Shown here piece by piece: positions 1-5,130 of a stretch of DNA of 5,387 nucleotides. A program made the translations under genes and the position numbers. Position 1 is the stretch's first letter; the number at the start of each line of letters is the position of its first letter. The notes beneath the pieces were generated by a model. The model ran no database searches, was not told the origin of the DNA, and saw only the letters and a program-made list of their open reading frames with translations. Source of the DNA: Kiritimatiellales bacterium (GTDB lineage Bacteria; Verrucomicrobiota; Kiritimatiellia; Kiritimatiellales; Pontiellaceae); contig DAOVNC010000259.1 in NCBI GenBank assembly GCA_030630445.1, positions 1 through 5,387 of the forward strand. Reading direction: 5' to 3'.

Positions 1-673
1 AGGCTCCAACACGCCCGGCGACGGATTGCGCTGAAGGAACGGAACCCCTTGGCTGGCTAGACGGAGACGACGACGCGCGGCGGGGGGGAGGCCGGGATCC
101 CGGCGCGGCATCGGCTACCATGCCTTGGCCATAGCCTGCCTGCGCACTGTCCTTTGCGTGTTTGGCGGGTTTGTATTCCACCGCATAGGTTTCCACTTCG
201 CCGGTAATCAGGTGCTCAAGCGTCACGCCGGCAAAGTCGATCGATTTGATCGCCCACTCGCCGAGGAAATCCGCGATTGGCTTGCGCGGATCGCGGTTGC
301 CGTCCACCTGGGCCAGCGCGGCTTCCTCGTCGCCCTGCCAGACGCGCAGGTTGGCCTCGGGTCTGGACTTGAGGGAAAAGACGGCGTTGCGCCCGGTGCC
401 AATATAGACGCCCTTCACCACGAGGTCGGGGAAGGCATTTTCGCCGGTGGCGACGCGTTCTGGAACAAACAGGTGCTTGGCCACCACCTCTTCCATGGTT
501 GGAACGAAATCGTCGAGCACCAGGTTTTCGGGCACCCGCAGCACGGAACCCCCGGAGTCCGGGTCGGTATCGATTTTAAACGGTGTACGCATGCCGGAAG
601 CCACCATGAGCGCTCCTACGGCGCATAGGGTTCCAAGGGTTGGAATCGTGTATTTTGAAATATCGATATTCAT
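1..673 (-). CDS. GspC/PilP-like T2SS inner-membrane protein, 3' end cut by window edge
   Basis: I read this frame by reverse-complementing the left end. It starts at ATG 673 and stays open for 224 codons to the window edge, so the C-terminus is missing. A strong Shine-Dalgarno lies upstream, and the start overlaps the gspM stop (ATGA). Residues about 9-27 form a single hydrophobic N-terminal segment with a short cytoplasmic tail. Residues about 83-167 look like the GspC homology region: an LVVKGVYIG strand, then a VWQGDE turn, then alternating strands through WAIKSIDFAGVTLEHL to ETYAVEY. In the family this domain sits in the periplasm and contacts the secretin GspD. Residues from about 176 onward are Gly/Ala, then Pro/Ser/Arg-rich and probably disordered. 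No PDZ domain is visible. Position after gspM and topology support a GspC role; a PilP-type protein is the main alternative. A run of seven G at 82-88 makes the last 30 codons sensitive to a frameshift. Family call inferred, reading frame well supported. Confidence 0.62.
   Translation of the reverse strand, partial: MNIDISKYTIPTLGTLCAVGALMVASGMRTPFKIDTDPDSGGSVLRVPENLVLDDFVPTMEEVVAKHLFVPERVATGENAFPDLVVKGVYIGTGRNAVFSLKSRPEANLRVWQGDEEAALAQVDGNRDPRKPIADFLGEWAIKSIDFAGVTLEHLITGEVETYAVEYKPAKHAKDSAQAGYGQGMVADAAPGSRPPPRRASSSPSSQPRGSVPSAQSVAGRVGA
631..645. repeat. Spaced palindrome TTCCAA-GGG-TTGGAA, copy 1
   Basis: A perfect 6-bp inverted repeat with a 3-nt spacer, inside codons 10-15 of the GspC-like gene (IPTLGT). 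It is identical over 15 bases to the copy in gspL at 2167-2181. Confidence 0.6.
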
Positions 674-1299
674 TCCCCATCCTCCTTGTCGCGGCTATTG
701 ATTTGGATCGACATTCTGAAATACATGCTCGGATCCTTGGTTTTTTCCCCCACGGCCTTTTTTGATTTGCTGGAGCTTTTCCCCTTGGTCGACGGCTTCC
801 TCGGCTTGGGGGCAACCAGCGAGATATCGTTGATCAGGATCAGCGGGCGATAGGTTTCGACGCGGTAGAGAAACTTGAGAATTTCCGGGTAGCGTCCGCG
901 CCCCTTGACGGTCAGGTTCATTTGGTTGGCGCCAGCTCCAATGGAAGAGCGGCCGGCCGATACATCCATGCCCATATCGGGGCCTAGCTCGTTGAGCAAC
1001 TTGATCATCATGGTCTGCGTCATGATCGGGTTTTCGATGGGCGGGAAGAGCAGGTCGCCCGCATCGCGCAGGGCATCGCGCAACTGCTCGTTCTCAAGCT
1101 GAATGGCACCGGCGTCGTTCAGCATTCCGTTGAAATCCTCCAGCAGGGCCACTTCGTCCTCCAGCATTTCCGTCTGCTCCAGCCGGTAGGCCGCCGCTGC
1201 TTTCGTGGCGGGATAAACCACCACGCCGAACAGCAGCACCGCACCACCTGCGATCAAATACAGCCGCTCCCGGCGCGACATTTTAAGCATCTTCTTCAT
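670..1299 (-). CDS. gspM: T2SS inner-membrane platform protein GspM (PilO-like)
   Basis: 209 residues. GspM is a bitopic inner-membrane protein that pairs with GspL in the assembly platform. Visible layout: a basic cytoplasmic N-terminus, one membrane segment at about 13-31, a predicted coiled coil at about 38-80 rich in Leu/Glu, then a ferredoxin-like periplasmic domain at about 92-200. The segment GRYPEILKFLYRVE followed by RPLILINDISL (about 135-161) is typical of the GspM/PilO fold. Residues about 164-189 are a Lys/Ser/Pro-rich insert just before the last strand (MYFRMSIQIN). The start at 1299 is chosen because GAGGA lies 6 nt upstream. A start at Met7 would abut the gspL stop but lacks a good site. 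It overlaps gspL by 17 nt and the GspC-like gene by 4 nt. The family call rests on order and architecture more than on sequence identity, which is low in this family. Confidence 0.8.
   Translation of the reverse strand: MKKMLKMSRRERLYLIAGGAVLLFGVVVYPATKAAAAYRLEQTEMLEDEVALLEDFNGMLNDAGAIQLENEQLRDALRDAGDLLFPPIENPIMTQTMMIKLLNELGPDMGMDVSAGRSSIGAGANQMNLTVKGRGRYPEILKFLYRVETYRPLILINDISLVAPKPRKPSTKGKSSSKSKKAVGEKTKDPSMYFRMSIQINSRDKEDGE
681..687 (-). promoter_or_regulatory. Shine-Dalgarno of the GspC-like gene
   Basis: The minus strand reads AAGGAGG, then 7 nt, then ATG at 673. This is the strongest ribosome binding site in the window and fixes the start of the GspC-like gene. It lies inside the last codons of gspM, fitting coupled translation. 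Confidence 0.75.
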
Positions 1300-2644
1300 C
1301 GGGATTCCTCAGGGTTGCAGACAGGTTGAATTCGTGGTAGTCGTCGACTTCTTTGTCGATATCCGACGTGCTGATGGTATCCACCATCGGAATGGCCATC
1401 ACCCGTTCGGGCAATCGCTCGGGCTCCTTGGAAGAGCCCCTCATGCGGATACCCTCGCCGTTTTTATAGCTGATCGAGTACAGAAAGGTGTCCTCCGGCA
1501 AGGCTTCCGAAAGCTCCTTGAGCACCTCCATCACACTAACGTGCTGCCGGCAGATATCATCCAGCCGGTAGAGTTGGCGCTTGAGCTCGCGGTTCTTATC
1601 CTTCATCCGCTGGATAGGTGCAACGCGGCGTCTGACCCTGGAAAGCTCCTCGGCCACTTGCTTGCGCTGAAGCGCAGGCGCTCCCGTCCTGAAGGCCAGC
1701 CCGGCAACCAGTTCGATGGCCAGCAAGGCACACAGGCCATAGATAATCATTGATCGTTTACTGATCGGAACCTTGCGGCCATGGGTTTCCACCAAATTCA
1801 GGCTGGAAGGAATCTCCGCCGAGGCGGCCAGCAGGACATCGGTCAGCGGCTCTTCCGCCTGAGCGGCCGCCACCAAGCTTTCCGGCAGGTCGAGCGGATG
1901 CACGTGCAATCCAAACGCCGTACCCAGATTGGTTTCGAACGTCTCCGTCAGCTTCGCGCCACCGGTCAGCCATACGCGGCCGACCCCTTCGTCGCCCAGC
2001 CACTCCTTGTGCTTGGCGGCCATTTGGCGCGCGGCCGTCACCACCCGTTCCGGGCTAAAGCCCAGTGCATCGCGGACGAGCAACTGCGAATCCTGCAACT
2101 GCCCTTCCCCATACAGGCAAAGCTCCACATTCCGGACATCGGCAACCACCAGCAGGGTCGGCACGCTTCCAAGGGTTGGAACGATTGCCGAACTGAACGG
2201 TACCGCCTCGTCGATCGGCACCCCGACCTCCTCGAAGCACCCGGCCAACGCACGGACTTCCGACTGGCGAGCGGCCACAAGATTCAGAATCAACTGCTTT
2301 TCATCGGATGTCGGAGCCACCGACCAAGCCAACGCGCGGTCATTTTCCGGCAACGGCACGTGGCGCGTCGCCTCGAGCTCGATCATGTTTCCAATGTCGT
2401 TCTGCACCATCGCCGGATAGCGCAGCGTTCGTTGCATCACGCTATTGCGCGGAACGCACAGCGTCACCCGCGACGGCGTCTTTTCGACCGACTGCATCAA
2501 TTCCGCGACCACTTCGTAGACCCGCTCGTCACGCGGCAGCCGCTCCATGAATTTAATATGCGCGCCCAGCACGGTGTAGTTGATGAAAACCACATCGACC
2601 GACTCGTCTCGGAACAGGATGCACATGTTTGCTTTTTTAACCAT
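1283..2644 (-). CDS. gspL: T2SS protein GspL (PilM-like cytoplasmic domain fused to PilN-like periplasmic domain)
   Basis: 453 residues. GspL anchors the assembly ATPase GspE at the inner membrane and pairs with GspM. Residues 1 to about 290 form an actin-like PilM/GspL cytoplasmic domain; VWLTGGAKL at about 224-232 matches the Gly-Gly phosphate-side motif of the fold. The usual N-terminal DIGSSSVK-type nucleotide loop is not recognisable (the first strand reads CILFRDESVDVVFIN), as is normal for GspL. A membrane helix lies at about 298-318, preceded by KRS. A basic coiled coil follows at about 325-365, then a PilN-like domain at about 370-447 (LKELSEALPEDTFLYSISY). The start is ATG 2644, 35 nt after gspK; only a weak AGGCGA site precedes it. 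The in-frame Met7 has no better site. The end overlaps gspM by 17 nt. One of the TTCCAANNNTTGGAA palindromes lies in codons about 154-160 (VPTLGS). Confidence 0.87.
   Translation of the reverse strand: MVKKANMCILFRDESVDVVFINYTVLGAHIKFMERLPRDERVYEVVAELMQSVEKTPSRVTLCVPRNSVMQRTLRYPAMVQNDIGNMIELEATRHVPLPENDRALAWSVAPTSDEKQLILNLVAARQSEVRALAGCFEEVGVPIDEAVPFSSAIVPTLGSVPTLLVVADVRNVELCLYGEGQLQDSQLLVRDALGFSPERVVTAARQMAAKHKEWLGDEGVGRVWLTGGAKLTETFETNLGTAFGLHVHPLDLPESLVAAAQAEEPLTDVLLAASAEIPSSLNLVETHGRKVPISKRSMIIYGLCALLAIELVAGLAFRTGAPALQRKQVAEELSRVRRRVAPIQRMKDKNRELKRQLYRLDDICRQHVSVMEVLKELSEALPEDTFLYSISYKNGEGIRMRGSSKEPERLPERVMAIPMVDTISTSDIDKEVDDYHEFNLSATLRNPDEEDA
1305..1310 (-). promoter_or_regulatory. Shine-Dalgarno of gspM
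   Basis: The minus strand reads GAGGAA about 6 nt before ATG 1299, inside the end of gspL. It supports Met1 rather than the in-frame Met4 or Met7 as the gspM start and implies a 17-nt coding overlap with gspL. Confidence 0.6.
2167..2181. repeat. Spaced palindrome TTCCAA-GGG-TTGGAA, copy 2
   Basis: Same 15-mer as at 631-645, inside gspL, read in the same codon phase as VPTLGS. Confidence 0.6.
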
Positions 2645-2679
2645 TGGCTTCGCCTATTTTCAGTTTTAAGTGGCTACGT

Positions 2680-3750
2680 TCAACGTCCAAATTCATCCTC
2701 TTCGGGAACACCGTAGGCGAGGATGCGTTCGACGGCCTCTGCTCCGGCGTTTTCGAGCATGTCTTCAATGCGATAGGTTTCGTCCTTTCCTGAAAGGACG
2801 AGCCTCAACAAGATGATGTGACGCGAAAAATAGACTGGTTCCGCTTGCTGCTCTTCCTCCTCGTGGAATTCGTACTCGGCCTCCATGCCGAAATCCTCAG
2901 GAACAAACCCCTGTGCAACGAGATAGAGGTGTTGTGGTTTTCGCTCGATTTTCCGGAAGCGCTCCTCTTCCTCGCGGGCGCGCTCTGTATCGGACGGCAA
3001 AATGCCGTCGATGATATATTTCCGTGACGCAATCCCCTCGGGACTGTTGTCGCCCATGAAATAGCGCAGCAGACCGCCGCCAACCAATATTCCATCCTCG
3101 ATTCGCACGGGATTGCCGTAGCCATAGAACATTTCCGGTGTAAAGCCGTAGACCAGCAGGAGTTCCTCGTAGCGGCCGAGCGGGGCGTTCTTCACATGGC
3201 GCGGATTTTCCAAGGATTGGTAGAAATCCTCCTCCGCACCGTTTGCGCGCGTCAGGTTGTCGGAATCGATCCAATCGTGGAACGCATCGACAAGTGCGTT
3301 GCGGTCATCGCCCTCTTCGATCCCGCAGGCGACTTCCAAAAGGCGGTGCCAATCGTTCACGCTGACCCGATTGGGATCCATGGCGCTGGGTTTATATATG
3401 ATTCGGTACGATGCCAGCCCGCGCCCCAGCCCGTATCCTTCGCGATAAAGCGCCAACTCCTCGATTTGCGATTCATGGTCCTCGTCGCCGGTCACAAAAA
3501 AAGCGTTACCGTATTCATCCGCATAGAGAGCGGTTTTTTTTCGCGCCAGCTCCATGCGGGCGAGCGCCAGCGCACTGCGAGCCAACTGGAAGTTCATCGC
3601 TTCCTCATAGTGGCTACCCGCCGCCTTGAGTTCGCTTTTCATGCCTGCGCCAAAATCGGCAATCAGCACCGCCAGAACAACCGCCACCGCCAGCACCATG
3701 ATGAGTGCGGAGCCTTCCTTGCGATTCCTTCTGTGTTTATCCGCGTTCAT
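2680..3750 (-). CDS. gspK: T2SS minor pseudopilin GspK
   Basis: 356 residues. GspK caps the pseudopilus tip with GspI and GspJ. The leader is 13 residues (MNADKHRRNRKEG), with predicted prepilin-peptidase cleavage G13/S14. The mature N-terminus SALIMVLAVAVVLAVLI lacks Glu at +5, the hallmark that separates GspK from other pseudopilins. Further GspK signatures are the acidic helix-loop DWIDSDN at 159-165, GAEEDFY at 171-177, and NAPLGRYEELLLVYGFTPEM near 188-207. A Glu-rich stretch, EFHEEEEQQAE, lies at about 294-304. The start is 6 nt after the gspJ stop; GGAAGGG lies 13 nt upstream, rather far. The start codon and the leader lie on a repeat-like sequence (see the repeat entry at 3731-3755). 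Slightly longer than typical GspK of about 320 residues. Confidence 0.9.
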   Translation of the reverse strand: MNADKHRRNRKEGSALIMVLAVAVVLAVLIADFGAGMKSELKAAGSHYEEAMNFQLARSALALARMELARKKTALYADEYGNAFFVTGDEDHESQIEELALYREGYGLGRGLASYRIIYKPSAMDPNRVSVNDWHRLLEVACGIEEGDDRNALVDAFHDWIDSDNLTRANGAEEDFYQSLENPRHVKNAPLGRYEELLLVYGFTPEMFYGYGNPVRIEDGILVGGGLLRYFMGDNSPEGIASRKYIIDGILPSDTERAREEEERFRKIERKPQHLYLVAQGFVPEDFGMEAEYEFHEEEEQQAEPVYFSRHIILLRLVLSGKDETYRIEDMLENAGAEAVERILAYGVPEEDEFGR

Positions 3751-3755
3751 CCGTG
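3731..3755 (-). repeat. Tandem CGGAT-AAC repeat-like sequence covering the gspK start and leader
   Basis: The minus strand around the gspK start contains CGGATGAACG directly followed by CGGATAAACA, two copies of a near-identical unit, preceded by CCA and followed by CAG. It spans the gspK start codon and encodes the first residues of its leader (MNADKH). This CACGGAT-AACACGGAT style of sequence resembles a dispersed repeat that I recall from PVC and other environmental genomes, usually intergenic. That recollection cannot be checked here. Only the short tandem similarity is directly visible. Confidence 0.4.
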
Positions 3756-3756
3756 G

Positions 3757-4605
3757 CTAAATTCCCTTCCGACGTATCGAATAATCAAAAAACAGCGACT
3801 CGCTTCCAACCTTTGGAAGATCGAGCACGAGCTCGATAAAATCAGGGAGACGCACCGAATAATCGGTATCAATATCGTCCGGCTCCATCTCCTCGGCTTC
3901 CGGTTCATCGGTAAACCCACTCTGTTCTAATTCCCAGTAGCGGAAAAAAATATTGGACGCATCGGCCAGCAACAGGACTTCCTGCGCAGGCAACCAATCC
4001 TCCGGAAAATCCTCGTCGCCCCAGTCCTCGCCGACGGGATTGTCGATCCCTTGCAGATACGAAATATCCTTCAGCCACAGGCTGTAGCGCCCCGTTTCCT
4101 CATCCATCCGCGCCTCGACCTTGATCCAATGCGTATAGCCATCGCGCTCGGCATCCAGAAACGGACGGTCCAGCACAAAACCGAGCACAAGTTCCTCTCC
4201 GAGAAACCGGTAGCGTCCGTCCGCCGCATCATAACCGGGGTCGTCCGCCAGCCCGTTGCGCTCCTGCGACGAAACCGTAACGACCTTCGCATCCCGCAGC
4301 GCACCGCCGAGCATGGTTTCAAACGATCGCATCCGCGTCAGGTTATCCATCGCGGTGGTTCCTTGTTCGATCGACGCCATCGAGTTTTGCAGCACCCCCG
4401 CAATCGATCCGCCCAGAATGCCCAGCAATGTCAGCGCCACCAGCAGTTCCAAGAGGGTGAAGCCGCTGCTACGGCCTTGGAGTGCGGCGGGAAGCGAAGC
4501 ACCACACCGCTTTTGCGCCTGCATAGCCACGGGAAAGCGGTGTCGCCCGTTGGTTGCCACCGCACTCCAGAAAGCACGTTTCTCACTATACGATCCTATC
4601 TTCAT
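3757..4605 (-). CDS. gspJ: T2SS minor pseudopilin GspJ with in-frame palindromic element in its leader
   Basis: 282 residues. GspJ joins GspI and GspK in the tip complex that primes pseudopilus assembly. The type III (prepilin) signal is GRSSG/FTLLELLVALTLLG: cleavage after G48, Glu at +5 (E53), and a hydrophobic helix at about 49-72. The leader is 48 residues, much longer than the usual 6-20. Residues 13-43 come from the 93-bp repeat element shared with gspI. Removing them leaves an ordinary 17-residue leader ending in a cleavage site. The mature part (234 residues) has the expected size for GspJ and includes a very acidic loop at about 230-247 (DEPEAEEMEPDDIDTD). The start at 4605 has AGGTGA about 2 nt upstream, 9 nt after the gspI stop. 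Met28, encoded inside the element, is an alternative start giving a 21-residue leader, but no ribosome site is seen before it. Confidence 0.88.
   Translation of the reverse strand: MKIGSYSEKRAFWSAVATNGRHRFPVAMQAQKRCGASLPAALQGRSSGFTLLELLVALTLLGILGGSIAGVLQNSMASIEQGTTAMDNLTRMRSFETMLGGALRDAKVVTVSSQERNGLADDPGYDAADGRYRFLGEELVLGFVLDRPFLDAERDGYTHWIKVEARMDEETGRYSLWLKDISYLQGIDNPVGEDWGDEDFPEDWLPAQEVLLLADASNIFFRYWELEQSGFTDEPEAEEMEPDDIDTDYSVRLPDFIELVLDLPKVGSESLFFDYSIRRKGI
3804..3818. repeat. Spaced palindrome TTCCAA-CCT-TTGGAA, copy 3
   Basis: Same arms with a different spacer, inside the last part of gspJ, in a different codon phase (LPKVGS). The arms are kept while the protein context differs. Confidence 0.55.
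4478..4574 (-). repeat. Palindromic coding element, copy in gspJ
   Basis: This 93-bp unit (plus-strand 4478-4570; the match with the gspI copy runs 4 bases further, to 4574) carries terminal inverted repeats TGGAGTGCGG (4478-4487) and CCGCACTCCA (4560-4569). Inside is a perfect 10-bp stem, ACACCGCTTT (4504-4513) with AAAGCGGTGT (4534-4543), around a 20-nt loop. It encodes gspJ residues 13-43. Against the gspI copy there are 5 substitutions and no indels in 93 bp. No target-site duplication is visible at its edges. Confidence 0.88.
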
Positions 4606-4614
4606 TTCACCTAA

Positions 4615-5130
4615 TTACCGCCCCTGAAAAAGTTCCAATCCCTGGAGCTCTACTTTGCGTCTTAGCTCGCCGCCCTCGACATCGCTCCACTGCACGAGGA
4701 CCGACATGGCATACGGCTTCAAACCGCGCGATCTTCCCGCCTCGTCGGAGGTGACGCCCGGCAGGTCGTCATCCATTTCTTCAACTTCGGCGGTCCAGAT
4801 ATAGCGGCCTTCCTCGCCCTCGATTTCCGTATTCGGAATATATTTGAACCGCCGCAGCGCATTCATCTCCCGCGTCGCAATCCGGATCGCACGGGCATGA
4901 TCCTCCGAAAAAGAGACCTCCTTCATATGATGGCCCAGCGCCACCAGCATGCCCGACACGCCAATGGCAAACACCACCAAAGCCACCAACACTTCAAGCA
5001 GGCTGAAGCCTGCATGATTCTGGAGTGCGGCGGGAAGCGAAGCGCCACGCCGCTTTTGCGTATGCATAGCCACGGGAAAGCGGTGTCGCCCGTTGGTTGC
5101 CCCCGCACTCCAGAAAGACTTTTCCATCAT
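4615..5130 (-). CDS. gspI: T2SS minor pseudopilin GspI with in-frame palindromic element in its leader
   Basis: 171 residues. GspI is the central member of the I-J-K tip complex. The prepilin signal is NHAG/FSLLEVLVALVVFAIG: cleavage after G41, Glu at +5 (E46), and a hydrophobic helix at about 42-63. The mature protein is about 130 residues, near the family norm, and ends with a strand around YAMSVLVQW (140-148) as in GspI. The 41-residue leader is abnormally long. Residues 7-37 are encoded by the same 93-bp element as in gspJ; without them the leader would be 10 residues (MMEKSF plus NHAG). The start at 5130 overlaps the upstream gspH-like stop by 4 nt (ATGA), with GGTGGA immediately before. 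A second ATG follows at once. Met22, inside the element, is an alternative start without a visible ribosome site. PilV-like identity is a weaker alternative; the flanking J-K-L-M order favours GspI. Confidence 0.86.
   Translation of the reverse strand: MMEKSFWSAGATNGRHRFPVAMHTQKRRGASLPAALQNHAGFSLLEVLVALVVFAIGVSGMLVALGHHMKEVSFSEDHARAIRIATREMNALRRFKYIPNTEIEGEEGRYIWTAEVEEMDDDLPGVTSDEAGRSRGLKPYAMSVLVQWSDVEGGELRRKVELQGLELFQGR
5021..5117 (-). repeat. Palindromic coding element, copy in gspI
   Basis: Second copy of the 93-bp element (5021-5113; similarity to the gspJ copy continues to 5117). Its terminal inverted repeat is longer here: TTCTGGAGTGCGG at 5018-5030 pairs perfectly with CCGCACTCCAGAA at 5103-5115. 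The inner stem is ACGCCGCTTT (5047-5056) with AAAGCGGTGT (5077-5086), one position being a G-T pair on the plus strand. It encodes gspI residues 7-37, in the same codon phase as in gspJ. All three coding-strand frames are free of stops; the opposite strand has a single TAG at 5067-5069. Confidence 0.88.

Noticed and set aside
91..104. Perfect 14-bp palindrome GCCGGGATCCCGGC as a possible terminator
   Set aside because: It has no loop spacing or T-run and lies inside the open frame of the GspC-like tail. In a GC-rich linker it is not surprising.
125..628. A 167-codon plus-strand frame starting with TTG
   Set aside because: Antisense to the GspC-like gene, which has a strong ribosome site, a membrane segment and a coupled start.
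576..815. A 79-codon minus-strand frame overlapping gspM and the GspC-like gene
   Set aside because: It is an off-frame reading of both supported genes, with no domain and no own ribosome site.
1421..1439. Hairpin GGGCTC-N7-GAGCCC
   Set aside because: A 6-bp stem inside the gspL coding region without a T-run; likely chance.
1781..2716. A 311-codon open frame on the plus strand
   Set aside because: It lies wholly antisense to gspL and the end of gspK, whose domains and junctions are well supported. The product is rich in Arg/His/Gln without any recognisable domain, as expected from antisense of GC-rich coding DNA.
3196..3930. A 244-codon open frame on the plus strand
   Set aside because: Antisense to gspK and gspJ; it runs through the repeat-like FIRVHPW segment and shows no domain.
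4478..5117. The two repeats as part of a CRISPR array
   Set aside because: Only two units, 93 bp each, separated by about 450 bp of gspI coding sequence, and translated in frame.
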